Assembly: GCF_039534915.1 (NCBI RefSeq)
Contig: NZ_BAAAWE010000001.1
Span: 4,216,001 to 4,280,000 of the forward strand
DNA from: Streptomyces roseofulvus
GTDB taxonomy: Bacteria; Actinomycetota; Actinomycetes; Streptomycetales; Streptomycetaceae
Direction: 5' to 3'
DNA: 64,000 bases
Shown here: piece by piece, positions 17,140-25,726 of the stretch
Layout of the letters: each line of letters starts with the position of its first letter
Position numbering within the stretch: position 1 is the first letter of the stretch
Translations under genes and position numbers: made by a program
Notes under the pieces: generated by a model
Seen by the model: the letters and a program-made list of their open reading frames with translations, nothing else
Told to the model about the DNA's origin: nothing
Databases searched by the model: none

Positions 17140-18423
17140 ATGCGAACTCACACCCTCGCGGGGCCCGCGACGCGGACCCCCGGCACCCTCCCCGCCCGGG
17201 AGCACCTGCCGGTGAGCGAAGCGGGCCGGGCCGTTCTGGACGTGGTGATCCCCGTCTTCAACGAGGAGAAGGACCTGGAGCCGTGCGTCCGCCGGCTCCA
17301 CGCGCACCTGAAGCGCACCTTCCCGTACGGCTTCCGCGTCACCGTCGCCGACAACGCCTCCACGGACGCCACGCCCGCCATCGCCGCCGCCCTCGCCGCC
17401 GAGGTGCCCGAGGTGCGGTCCGTACGGCTGGAACAGAAGGGCCGCGGCCGGGCGCTGCGGACCGTGTGGTCGGCCTCCGACGCACCCGTCCTGGCCTACA
17501 TGGACGTGGACCTGTCCACCGACCTCAACGCACTCCTGCCGCTCGTCGCGCCGCTCATCTCCGGCCACTCCGACCTCGCCATAGGCTCCCGGCTCGCCCG
17601 CTCCTCGCGGGTGGTGCGCGGGCCCAAGCGGGAGTTCATCTCCCGGGCGTACAACCTGATCCTGCGCGGCTCGCTCGCCGCCCGCTTCTCCGACGCCCAG
17701 TGCGGCTTCAAGGCGATCCGGCGCGATGTCGCCGAGCGGCTGCTGCCGATGGTCGAGGACACCGGCTGGTTCTTCGACACCGAGATGCTGGTGCTCGCCG
17801 AGCGGGCCGGGCTGCGGATCCACGAGGTGCCGGTCGACTGGGTCGACGACCCCGACTCGACCGTGCACCTCGTGAGGACCGCCACCGACGACCTGAAGGG
17901 CGTCTGGCGGGTGGGCCGGGCCCTCGCGACCGGTTCGCTGCCGCTGGACCGGCTCGCCCGGCCCTTCGGCGACGATCCGCGCGACCGCGACCTGACCGGG
18001 GTCCCCGGCGGGCTCGCCCGCCAGCTGGTCGGCTTCTGCGTGGTCGGCGTGCTCTCCACCCTCTTCTACCTCGCGCTCTACTCGCTCTTCCGGCTGGGCG
18101 CCGGCGCCCAGCTCGCCAACGCCGCCGCGCTGCTCGTCTCCGCCGTCGCCAACACCGCCGCCAACCGCCGGCTCACCTTCGGCGTCCGCGGCCGCGACCG
18201 GGCCGTCCGCCACCAGGCGCAGGGGCTCGTGGTCTTCGCCATCGGCCTCGCCCTCACCAGCGGCTCGCTCGCCGCGCTCGGCGCGGCGACCGGCGACCCG
18301 GCGCACTCCACCGAGCTCGCCGTGCTCGTCGTCGCCAACCTCGCCGCGACCGTGCTGCGCTTCCTGCTCTTCCGGCTCTGGGTCTTCCCGGACCGCCGAC
18401 ACCCCACGGGGGACCCCCGATGA
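17140..18423 (+). CDS. family 2 glycosyltransferase with GtrA-like membrane domain
   Basis: 427 residues from ATG 17140 (GAGGG 8 nt upstream); an earlier GTG at 17110 overlaps the kinase stop but has no ribosome site. GT2 catalytic domain about 30-270: VIPVFNEEKDLEPCVRRL, VADNASTDAT, the DxD-like MDVDLSTDL, and CGFKAIRRD. The C-terminal ~130 residues hold four hydrophobic helices of the GtrA/DPMS type (LVGFCVVGVLSTLFYLALYS onward). Such enzymes make polyprenyl-phosphate sugars at the membrane. It overlaps the next gene by ATGA, and the pair resembles the YkcC/YkcB-type donor-synthase plus polyprenyl-sugar transferase. Confidence 0.9.
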   Translation: MRTHTLAGPATRTPGTLPAREHLPVSEAGRAVLDVVIPVFNEEKDLEPCVRRLHAHLKRTFPYGFRVTVADNASTDATPAIAAALAAEVPEVRSVRLEQKGRGRALRTVWSASDAPVLAYMDVDLSTDLNALLPLVAPLISGHSDLAIGSRLARSSRVVRGPKREFISRAYNLILRGSLAARFSDAQCGFKAIRRDVAERLLPMVEDTGWFFDTEMLVLAERAGLRIHEVPVDWVDDPDSTVHLVRTATDDLKGVWRVGRALATGSLPLDRLARPFGDDPRDRDLTGVPGGLARQLVGFCVVGVLSTLFYLALYSLFRLGAGAQLANAAALLVSAVANTAANRRLTFGVRGRDRAVRHQAQGLVVFAIGLALTSGSLAALGAATGDPAHSTELAVLVVANLAATVLRFLLFRLWVFPDRRHPTGDPR

Positions 18424-20570
18424 CCACACCGACCCCGCCCCCGCCCCCGCCCGCGGCGGCGGCGCACGCCGCGCCCTCCGCCCGGCCCGGCCGGCTCGCC
18501 CGGCTGTGGCGCGGCCGGCCCGACGACGCCCCCTGGGTGCGCCCGGTCTTCCTCGGCCTGCTCGCCGTCACCACCGCGCTCTACCTGTGGAACCTGAGCG
18601 CCTCCGGCTACGCCAACTCCTTCTACTCGGCGGCCGTCCAGGCCGGGAGCGAGAGCTGGAAGGCGTTCTTCTTCGGCTCGCTCGACGCGGCCAACGCCAT
18701 CACCGTCGACAAGCCGCCGGCCGCGCTCTGGCCGATGGCGCTCTCCGTCCGCCTCTTCGGCCTCGGCTCCTGGCAGATCCTGCTGCCCGAGGTGCTGATG
18801 GGCGTGGCCACGGTCGCCGTGCTGTACGCGGCCGTCCGCCGCCGCTTCGGCGCGGGCGCCGGCCTGATCGCCGGCACGGTGCTCGCGCTGACCCCGGTCG
18901 CCGCGCTGATGTTCCGCTTCAACAACCCGGACGCGCTGCTCGCGCTGCTCATGACCGTGGCCGTGTACGCGGTGCTGCGGGCCCTGGAGCGGGCCGAGGG
19001 CTCCACGCAGTGGCTGGTCGCGGCGGGAGTCGCGTTCGGCTTCGGGTTTCTGACGAAGACCCTCCAGGCGTTCCTGGTCCTGCCGCCGCTCGCGCTCGTG
19101 TACGCGGTGTGCGCCCCGGCCCGGCCGCTGAAGCGGTGCGGCCAGCTGGGGCTCGCCGGGCTCGCCCTGGTCGTCTCCGGCGGCTGGTGGGTGGCGCTCG
19201 TCGAGCTCTGGCCGGCGGCCTCGCGCCCGTACGTCGGCGGCTCGCAGACCGACAGCTTCCTGGAGCTGACCTTCGGCTACAACGGCCTCGGCCGGATCAA
19301 CGGCAACGAGGTCGGCAGCGTCGGCGGCGGCCGCGGCGGCGGGCAGGGCGGCGGCTGGGGCGAGACCGGCCTGCTGCGGATGTTCGGCGACTCGATCGGC
19401 GGGCAGATCTCGTGGCTGCTGCCGGCCGCGCTGGTGCTGCTCCTCGCCGGACTCGCCGTCACCTGGAAGGCGCCGCGCACGGACCCGGCCCGGGCCGCGT
19501 TCCTGGCGTGGGGCGGGTCGCTCCTGATGACGCTGGCCGTCTTCAGCTTCATGGCCGGCATCTTCCACGAGTACTACACGGTGGCCCTGGCCCCGTACCT
19601 CGCCGCCCTGATCGGCATGGGCGCCGGCGTGCTGTGGGAGGAGCGGACCCGGCTGCCCGCCTCCGCCGGCCTCGCGGTCGCGGCCGGCGTGACGGCCTGG
19701 TGGGGCTGGGTGCTGCTCGGCCGTACGCCGGACTACGTGCCCTGGCTGCGCTGGACCGTGCTCGGCGCGGGCGCGGCGGCCGCGCTCGGACTGCTCGCCG
19801 CGGGCCGGACGGACCGGCGGTTCGGCCTCGCCGTGGCGGGCCTCGGCCTGGCGGCGGGACTCGCGGGGCCGTTCGCGTACACCCTGGAGACGCTCTCCAC
19901 CGGCCACCAGGGCTCCATCGTCACGGCGGGTCCGGCGGGCGCCGGCTTCGGCGGCCGCGGACCGGGCGGCGGCGGTCGCGGTTTCCCGGGCGGCGGCGAA
20001 CTCCCGGCCGGGACGCCGCGGACGGACGGCGGCCAGGCCCCGGACGGCGCCGGCCGGCCGGGCGGCACGCAGAACCCCGACGGTGCGCAGCCCCCCGACG
20101 GCATGCAGCCCCCCGACGGCTTCCCCGGCGGCGGCCGTCCCCAGGACGGCGGTCCGCCCCCGGGCCCCGGCGAGCGCGGCGGCATGGGCGGCGGCGGCCT
20201 CGCCGGTCTTCTCGGCGGCGCCGTCGTCGGTGCCGAGGCCAAGGCGAAGCTGCTCCAGGACGCCGACGCGTACACCTGGGCCGCGGCCACGATCGGCGCC
20301 CAGAACGCGGCCGGCTACCAGCTCGCCACCGAGAAGCCCGTGATGGCGGTCGGCGGCTTCAACGGCAGCGACCCGTCCCCCACCCTCGCCCAGTTCCAGC
20401 GGTACGTCGCCGAGGGGAGGATCCACTACTTCATCGGCGGCGGTTCGGGCATGGCCGGGCCGGGCGCCGGCGCCAGCAGCGGCTCCCGGATCAGCGCCTG
20501 GGTCCAGGAGAACTTCTCCTCCACCACCGTCGGCGACGCCACCTTCTACGACCTGACCAGCCCGAAATAA
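18420..20570 (+). CDS. GT39/ArnT-type membrane glycosyltransferase (YkcB-like)
   Basis: 716 residues. About 11 hydrophobic helices; the first extracytoplasmic loop holds the GT39/PMT acidic region (SFYSAAVQAGSESWKAFFFG, then AITVDKPPAA). A glycine-rich loop (GGGRGGGQGGGWGETG, about 300-315) and a long Gly/Pro/Asp-rich segment with repeated PDG units (about 505-590) precede a soluble C-terminal domain (LLQDADAYTWAAATIGAQNA onward). Expected role: transfer of a sugar from a polyprenyl-phosphate carrier to an envelope acceptor outside the membrane, the donor being made by the preceding GT2. The stop is only 5 nt before the efflux operator region. Confidence 0.9.
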   Translation: MTTPTPPPPPPAAAAHAAPSARPGRLARLWRGRPDDAPWVRPVFLGLLAVTTALYLWNLSASGYANSFYSAAVQAGSESWKAFFFGSLDAANAITVDKPPAALWPMALSVRLFGLGSWQILLPEVLMGVATVAVLYAAVRRRFGAGAGLIAGTVLALTPVAALMFRFNNPDALLALLMTVAVYAVLRALERAEGSTQWLVAAGVAFGFGFLTKTLQAFLVLPPLALVYAVCAPARPLKRCGQLGLAGLALVVSGGWWVALVELWPAASRPYVGGSQTDSFLELTFGYNGLGRINGNEVGSVGGGRGGGQGGGWGETGLLRMFGDSIGGQISWLLPAALVLLLAGLAVTWKAPRTDPARAAFLAWGGSLLMTLAVFSFMAGIFHEYYTVALAPYLAALIGMGAGVLWEERTRLPASAGLAVAAGVTAWWGWVLLGRTPDYVPWLRWTVLGAGAAAALGLLAAGRTDRRFGLAVAGLGLAAGLAGPFAYTLETLSTGHQGSIVTAGPAGAGFGGRGPGGGGRGFPGGGELPAGTPRTDGGQAPDGAGRPGGTQNPDGAQPPDGMQPPDGFPGGGRPQDGGPPPGPGERGGMGGGGLAGLLGGAVVGAEAKAKLLQDADAYTWAAATIGAQNAAGYQLATEKPVMAVGGFNGSDPSPTLAQFQRYVAEGRIHYFIGGGSGMAGPGAGASSGSRISAWVQENFSSTTVGDATFYDLTSPK

Positions 20571-20574
20571 AAGC

Positions 20575-20637
20575 CCTATACAGCGTACGAGACCTCCTAT
20601 ACGGTGTACGAGACCCAAGCCTCGTACACCGTATAGG
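20575..20637 (+). promoter_or_regulatory. triple TetR-type operator overlapping the MFS ribosome site
   Basis: A perfect 17-bp inverted repeat, cctatacggtgtacgag (20596-20612) and its reverse complement (20621-20637), is separated by 8 nt. A third copy, cctatacagcgtacgag (20575-20591), matches the left arm at 15 of 17 and is exactly 21 bp upstream. The right arm runs into the GGAG ribosome site of the efflux gene (start 20645), so occupancy would block transcription and the start region. The likely ligand-responsive repressor is the TetR gene downstream of the transporter. Confidence 0.8.
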
Positions 20638-20644
20638 AGTGTTC

Positions 20645-22168
20645 ATGACGGCCATGCCCACGGCCACGCCCATGGCGACAGGCGGCCATCCGCAGCGCTG
20701 GCTGATCCTGGGCGTCATCTGTCTCGCCCAGCTCACCGTGCTCCTCGACAACACCGTCCTCAGCGTCGCCATCCCCTCGCTGACGACGGAGCTGGGCGCC
20801 TCCACCAGCGACATCCAGTGGATGATCAACGCCTACTCGCTCGTCCAGTCCGGCCTGCTGCTGACCGCCGGCAACGCGGCCGACCGCTACGGCCGCAAGA
20901 AGCTGCTCGCCGTCGGTCTCGCGCTCTTCGGGCTCGGCTCGCTCGCCGCCGGACTCGCCGGCTCCGCCGGGCAGCTGATCGCCGCCCGCGCGGGCATGGG
21001 CGTCGGCGGGGCGCTCCTGATGACCACCACGCTCGCCGTGGTCATGCAGATCTTCGACGACTCCGAGCGCGTGAAGGCCATCGCGCTCTGGGCCACCGTC
21101 AGCTCGCTCGGCTTCGCCGCCGGACCGCTGATCGGCGGCGTCATCCTCGACCACTACTGGTGGGGGATGATCTTCCTGATCAACATCCCGGTGGCCGTGA
21201 TCGGCCTGGTCGCGGTCCTCAAGCTGGTCCCCGAGTCGAAGAACCCCCAGGGCGACCGCCCCGACCTGCTCGGCGCGCTGCTCTCCACCGTCGGCATGAC
21301 CGCCGCCGTGTACGCGATCATCACCGGCCCGGAGCACGGCTGGACCTCCACCGAGGTGCTGGTCCCGGCCGCGATCGGGGTCGTGGTGCTCGCCGCCTTC
21401 GCGCTGTGGGAACTGCGGACCCCGTACCCGATGCTCGACATGCACTTCTTCCGCAACCAGAAGTTCGTGGGCGCGGTGGCCGGCGCGATCCTGGTGATGT
21501 TCGGGATGGGCGGCTCGATGTTCCTGCTCACCCAGCACCTCCAGTTCGTGCTCGGGTACGAGCCGCTGGAGGCCGGGCTGCGGATGGCGCCGCTGGCGCT
21601 GACGGTCGTCGTCCTGAACCTCAGCGGCATCGGCCCGCGGATCGTGATGAAGCTCGGCACCCCGCTCACGGTGACGGTCGGCATGACGCTGGTCGCGGCC
21701 GGTCTCGCCTCGATCGCCCTGCTCGGCGGCGGCGCGGACGGCACCTACTGGGGCATGCTGCTCGGCCTGGTCCTCATGGGCACCGGCCTCGCGGTCTCCA
21801 ACCCGGCGATGGCGAACGCGATCATGAGCGCGATCCCGCCGGAGAAGGCGGGCGTCGGCGCGGGCGTCAACGGCACCCTCGCCGAGTTCGGCAACGGCCT
21901 CGGCGTGGCGGTCCTCGGCGCGGTGCTCAACGCCCGCTTCGCCGCCCTCGTCACCGTCACCGCCACCTCGCTCCCGGCGGCGCTGGCGGCGGCCGGCGAC
22001 GACGCCGAGCGGGCCCGGATCTCCGACGCCTTCGCCTCCGGGCTCCAGACCAGCCAGCTGGTCGGGGCGGTCGCGGTCCTCGCCGGCGGTCTGCTCGCCG
22101 CCTTCCTGCTGAAGCGGGCCGAGCGGGCGGAGCAGTCCGCGGCGGTCGAGCCCGTCGTCGCTGCCTAG
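20645..22168 (+). CDS. MFS drug-efflux transporter, DHA2 (14-TM) family
   Basis: 507 residues, mostly hydrophobic, about 14 predicted helices. Family motifs: LLDNTVLSVAIPSL in helix 1 and GNAADRYGRKKLL (motif A) after helix 2, with GVGGALLMTTTLAVV and AGPLIGGVI in helices 4-5. These are proton-driven exporters of drugs or secondary metabolites. GGAG precedes ATG 20645 by 7 nt and is part of the operator. The TetR gene follows after 34 nt, the usual repressor-pump pairing. Substrate unknown. Confidence 0.92.
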   Translation: MTAMPTATPMATGGHPQRWLILGVICLAQLTVLLDNTVLSVAIPSLTTELGASTSDIQWMINAYSLVQSGLLLTAGNAADRYGRKKLLAVGLALFGLGSLAAGLAGSAGQLIAARAGMGVGGALLMTTTLAVVMQIFDDSERVKAIALWATVSSLGFAAGPLIGGVILDHYWWGMIFLINIPVAVIGLVAVLKLVPESKNPQGDRPDLLGALLSTVGMTAAVYAIITGPEHGWTSTEVLVPAAIGVVVLAAFALWELRTPYPMLDMHFFRNQKFVGAVAGAILVMFGMGGSMFLLTQHLQFVLGYEPLEAGLRMAPLALTVVVLNLSGIGPRIVMKLGTPLTVTVGMTLVAAGLASIALLGGGADGTYWGMLLGLVLMGTGLAVSNPAMANAIMSAIPPEKAGVGAGVNGTLAEFGNGLGVAVLGAVLNARFAALVTVTATSLPAALAAAGDDAERARISDAFASGLQTSQLVGAVAVLAGGLLAAFLLKRAERAEQSAAVEPVVAA

Positions 22169-22202
22169 CATGGTCACCAGCGCCGACGGACGGAGGACGA
22201 GC

Positions 22203-22985
22203 ATGGTCAAGGCCGCGGACCGGGACAGGAACCCGGCGGGCTCCAGCGTCTGGCTGGAGCGGCGGGCCCCGCGCAGCGGCGGCGGCCCGGCCGGACTCGA
22301 CCGGGACCGGATCGTCGCCGCCTCGGTCCGGATGCTCGACCGGGACGGGCTCGCCAAGCTGTCGATGCGCCGGCTCGCGGCCGAGCTCGGGGTCACCGCG
22401 ATGTCCCTGTACTGGTACGTGGACACCAAGGACGACATCATCGAGTACGCGATCGACACCGTGTACGGGGAGATCGACCTGGACGCGGTCGACGCGGGGG
22501 CCGACTGGCGGGAGCGGCTCCGGTCGCTCGCCCTCCAGTACCGCCGGATGCTGACCCGTCACCCGTGGATGTCGCCGTGCGCGGGCCAGTACCTGAACAT
22601 CGGGCCGCACGCGATCGCCGTCGGCGGCAGGATCCAGGAGACGATCCGCGACACCGGGCTGCCGGTCGGCCGGGTGCCGAGCGCGATGTCGGCGGTCTTC
22701 CAGTTCGTGTACGGCTACGGCACGATCGAGTCGCAGTTCGGGCGGCGGGCCGACGAGGCCGGGATGGACGCGGACGACTTCTACGGCGAGTCGATCAAGG
22801 CGTTCCGGGACGACCCCGCCTTCATGGAGACGCTGGAGCCGATGGTGGACCTCCTGGACGAGCGGGCCACGCACGGCTCCGTGCGCGAGATCTGGGACCG
22901 CGACTTCGCCTTCGCCCTGGACCTCCTGATCGCGGGCATCGAGGCGATGGTGGCCCGCGAGGCCGGCGAGGCACCGGGAACATGA
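22203..22985 (+). CDS. TetR-family repressor (TetR class, C1 ligand domain)
   Basis: 260 residues from ATG 22203, chosen over ATG 22170 because GGAGG (22192-22196) lies 6 nt upstream. Helix-turn-helix at about 33-80 (VRMLDRDGLAKLSMRRLAAE, then LGVTAMSLYWYVDTKDD), then an all-helical ligand domain like true TetR (WRERLRSLALQYRRMLTRHP). Co-transcribed with the MFS pump. It most likely binds the 17-bp arms at 20575-20637. Confidence 0.92.
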   Translation: MVKAADRDRNPAGSSVWLERRAPRSGGGPAGLDRDRIVAASVRMLDRDGLAKLSMRRLAAELGVTAMSLYWYVDTKDDIIEYAIDTVYGEIDLDAVDAGADWRERLRSLALQYRRMLTRHPWMSPCAGQYLNIGPHAIAVGGRIQETIRDTGLPVGRVPSAMSAVFQFVYGYGTIESQFGRRADEAGMDADDFYGESIKAFRDDPAFMETLEPMVDLLDERATHGSVREIWDRDFAFALDLLIAGIEAMVAREAGEAPGT

Positions 22986-23020
22986 CGGAGCGGCGGGCCG
23001 TCCCCTGCCCGCCGCTCCGT
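22985..23020. terminator. terminator between TetR and convergent MFS gene
   Basis: 13-bp perfect stem (22985-22997 with 23008-23020) beginning at the last base of the TetR stop codon, 10-nt loop, followed by tctc. Confidence 0.7.
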
Positions 23021-23064
23021 TCTCACCCGGCCGCGCCTCCGCTCGAAGCGCGGCCGGGGGTCTT

Positions 23065-24654
23065 TCAGGCGTCCTCCGCCGTGACGGTGTTGCTCTTCAG
23101 CGCGACCTCCTTGATGAAGAGCGTCACCAGGAAGGCGAGCAGCGCGAACGGCGCCGCGTAGAGGAAGACGTCGCCGACGCCGTGGCCGTACGCGCTCTCC
23201 ATCACCGTGCGGATCGGGGCCGGCAGCTTGTCCATGTCGGGGATGGTGCCGCCGCTGCCGCCCTGGCCCATCGCCGCCGCGGCCTTCGGGCCGAGCTCGG
23301 CCACGCCCTCCTTGACGTAGTCCGTGACCCGGTGGGCCATGACCGCGCCGAGCGCGGAGACGCCGATCGCGCCGCCGAGGGAGCGGAAGAAGGTGACGAC
23401 GGAGGAGGCGGCGCCGAGGTCGGCGGGGGCCACCTGGTTCTGCGTGCAGAGCACCAGGTTCTGCATCATCATGCCGAGGCCGAGGCCGAGGACCGCCATG
23501 TAGACCGCGATGTGCCAGTACTCCGTGTCGTACCGGAGCGAGCCGAGGAGGCCGAGGCCCGCGGTGGCGAGCGCGCCGCCGCTGACCAGCCACGCCTTCC
23601 AGCGGCCGGTCTTGGTGATGATCATGCCGGAGGCCGTCGAGGAGACGAAGAGGCCGGCGATCATCGGGATGGTGAGGACGCCGGACATGGTCGGCGACTC
23701 GTTGCGGGCCAGCTGGAAGTACTGGCTGAAGAAGACCGTGCCGGCGAACATCGCGACGCCGACGAAGAGCGAGGCGAGCGAGGCCAGGGTGATGGTCCGG
23801 TTGCGGAACAGGCGCAGCGGGATGATCGGCTCGGACGCCTTCGACTCGACGAGCACGAAGAGCGCGCCGAGCAGCACCGAACCGGCCACCATGACGCCCG
23901 TCTGCCAGGACACCCAGTCGTACTTGTCGCCGGCGAAGGTGACCCAGATGAGGAGCAGCGAGACGGCGGCGCTGATGAAGAAGGCGCCGGCCCAGTCGAC
24001 CTTGACCTCGCGCTTCACGACGGGGAGCTTGAGGGTCTTCTGGAGGACGAAGAGGGCGATGACCGCGAACGGCACGCCGACGTAGAAGCACCAGCGCCAG
24101 CCGAGCCACTCGGTGTCGGTGATGACGCCGCCGAGCAGCGGGCCGCCGACGGTGGCGACGGCGAAGACCGCGCCCAGGTAGCCGCTGTAGCGGCCGCGCT
24201 CGCGGGGGGCGATCATCGCGGCGAGGATGATCTGGGAGAGGGCGGTGAGGCCGCCGACGCCGATGCCCTGGACGACGCGGCAGGCGATGAGCATGCCGGT
24301 GGACTGGGAGAGGCCGGCGACGATCGAGCCCGCCACGTAGATCGTCAGGGCTATCTGGATGAGCAGCTTCTTGGAGAAGAGGTCGGCCAGCTTGCCCCAG
24401 AGCGGGGTGGTGGCGGTCATCGCGAGCAGGGTCGCGGTGACCACCCAGGTGTAGGCGGACTGGGTGCCCTCCAGGTCGGTGATGATCTGGGGCAGGGCGT
24501 TGGAGACGATCGTCGAGGACAGGATGGCGACGAACATGCCGAGCAGCAGCCCGGAGAGCGCCTCCATGATCTGACGGTGTGTCATCGGAGCGGCGGAGTC
24601 TCCGGTGTCGGCCGGGGCGCTCCGCACACCGGTGTCGGGTGTGGTCGTAGCCAT
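23065..24654 (-). CDS. MFS drug-efflux transporter, DHA2/EmrB-QacA type
   Basis: 529 residues with about 14 membrane helices. Motifs LSSTIVSNALPQI (helix 1), WGKLADLFSKKLL (motif A) and QGIGVGGLTALSQI (helix 4), and VGGPLLGGVI (motif C of antiporters). A hydrophilic loop of about 45 residues lies before the last helix (PKAAAAMGQGGSGGTIPDMD). It follows a MarR gene by 94 nt on the same strand, so it is probably expressed from the MarR-controlled promoter. Not closely similar to the MFS gene at 20645, so not a recent duplicate. Confidence 0.92.
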   Translation of the reverse strand: MATTTPDTGVRSAPADTGDSAAPMTHRQIMEALSGLLLGMFVAILSSTIVSNALPQIITDLEGTQSAYTWVVTATLLAMTATTPLWGKLADLFSKKLLIQIALTIYVAGSIVAGLSQSTGMLIACRVVQGIGVGGLTALSQIILAAMIAPRERGRYSGYLGAVFAVATVGGPLLGGVITDTEWLGWRWCFYVGVPFAVIALFVLQKTLKLPVVKREVKVDWAGAFFISAAVSLLLIWVTFAGDKYDWVSWQTGVMVAGSVLLGALFVLVESKASEPIIPLRLFRNRTITLASLASLFVGVAMFAGTVFFSQYFQLARNESPTMSGVLTIPMIAGLFVSSTASGMIITKTGRWKAWLVSGGALATAGLGLLGSLRYDTEYWHIAVYMAVLGLGLGMMMQNLVLCTQNQVAPADLGAASSVVTFFRSLGGAIGVSALGAVMAHRVTDYVKEGVAELGPKAAAAMGQGGSGGTIPDMDKLPAPIRTVMESAYGHGVGDVFLYAAPFALLAFLVTLFIKEVALKSNTVTAEDA

Positions 24655-24748
24655 GAGGTTCCTCTGGTTTCCAGCGTGTCCGCGCGGGTGCGGGGCGCGC
24701 TCGGGCGTGGTCGAGCGGTCTCGTGCGCGGGAGGTCGGGCGTGCGTGG

Positions 24749-25192
24749 TCAGGCGTGGGTGGCCCGGCAGTCCCCGAAGGAGTCGCGGAGTCGGGCGAGC
24801 AGGGTGGTGAGCAGTGCGACGTCGTCGTCGGACCACTCCGCGAGGTGGCGGGCGAAGGCCTCGGTCACCCGCCGGTCGAGTTCGGCGAGCATCGCGACGC
24901 CCTCGTCGGTCAGCCGCAGGATGCGGGAGCGGCCGTCGGCGGGGTCGGGCAGGCGCTCGACCCAGCCGTGGGTGACGGTGTGGGCCACATGGCGGCTGCA
25001 CACCGACATGTCCACGGCCATGAGCTCGGCCAGCCGGCTCATCCGCATGGCTCCGTGGTGCTTGAGCAGGGCGAGCACGGCGGCCGAGCCGCCCTGGCAG
25101 TCGCCGGGCAGGACGCGTGCGAGGCCGCGCTTCACGGCGCCGAACGCGCTGATGGCGCGGGCGAGGTCCTCGTAGCGGCTGCTCGGTTCCAC
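24749..25192 (-). CDS. MarR-family transcriptional regulator
   Basis: 147 residues. Winged helix-turn-helix at about 45-110: MRMSRLAELMAVDMSVCSRH, HTVTHGWVERLPDPADGRSR (the wing DGRSR) and ILRLTDEG. GTG start at 25192 with a GGAAGG ribosome site. It precedes the MFS gene on the same strand. Two inverted repeats in its promoter (25212-25255) are likely autoregulatory operators. Confidence 0.92.
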   Translation of the reverse strand: MEPSSRYEDLARAISAFGAVKRGLARVLPGDCQGGSAAVLALLKHHGAMRMSRLAELMAVDMSVCSRHVAHTVTHGWVERLPDPADGRSRILRLTDEGVAMLAELDRRVTEAFARHLAEWSDDDVALLTTLLARLRDSFGDCRATHA

Positions 25193-25211
25193 GGCGGACC
25201 CCTTCCAACTT

Positions 25212-25255
25212 GTTGCTTAGGGCAACCATAGAGATGGATGGTTGCTCCAGGCAAA
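25212..25255 (-). promoter_or_regulatory. marR promoter with two inverted-repeat operators
   Basis: Two related inverted repeats, GTTGC-N5-GCAAC (25212-25226) and GTTGC-N5-GCAAA (25241-25255), are 29 bp apart centre to centre. On the minus strand a TTGCCT -35 lies within the distal repeat and TATGGT, 18 bp downstream, overlaps the proximal one, so a bound MarR dimer would cover both promoter elements. Confidence 0.7.
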
Positions 25256-25371
25256 CTAAATCGGTCAAACGGCGCTAAAGAATCGGCAAAGGGGAGACGA
25301 GGGGGAGGCCCGGGGGAGGCGGAGTGCCAGGGCTTGGGCCCGTCACCCCGCTTTCGCTAGGGTCCTGGCCC

Positions 25372-25602
25372 ATGGCACACAACCCGCAAGCACCGTACGG
25401 CCAGGGCGCCCAGGGCCCCGAGGGCTACGACCCCGCCGGCAGCACCCAGATGTTCCGCGCCTTCGTCGACGAGGGCACCCCCCAGCAGCACCAGCCGCAG
25501 CAGGCGGCGGTCCAGGGCGGCCCGCGCGTCGGCGTGATCGCCGCGGTGATCGCCGGGATCGCGGTCGTGGCCGGCGTCGTCTGGCTCGCCGTCTTCTCCT
25601 GA
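25372..25602 (+). CDS. small single-pass membrane protein
   Basis: 76 residues from ATG 25372. The N-terminal half is hydrophilic and Gln/Pro-rich (MAHNPQAPYGQGAQGPEGYD, then QQHQPQQAA), followed by one C-terminal transmembrane helix VGVIAAVIAGIAVVAGVVWL ending in AVFS. Tail-anchored topology with the N-terminus in the cytosol is likely. No family assignment. The ribosome site is weak. A long bidirectional terminator follows. Confidence 0.7.
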   Translation: MAHNPQAPYGQGAQGPEGYDPAGSTQMFRAFVDEGTPQQHQPQQAAVQGGPRVGVIAAVIAGIAVVAGVVWLAVFS

Positions 25603-25668
25603 ACCGCGGCACTCCGCAGCACCGCAGCACCGCATCACCCGCAGTACCCGGCAGCACTCGTACCGACG

Positions 25669-25708
25669 AGGAGGGGCCGGTTCCGTCCGTACGGAACCGG
25701 CCCCTCCT
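25669..25708. terminator. long bidirectional terminator
   Basis: 18-bp perfect stem (25669-25686 with 25691-25708) with a 4-nt loop between convergent genes. Confidence 0.85.
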
Positions 25709-25726
25709 GTCGTTCCCGGGCCGGGC

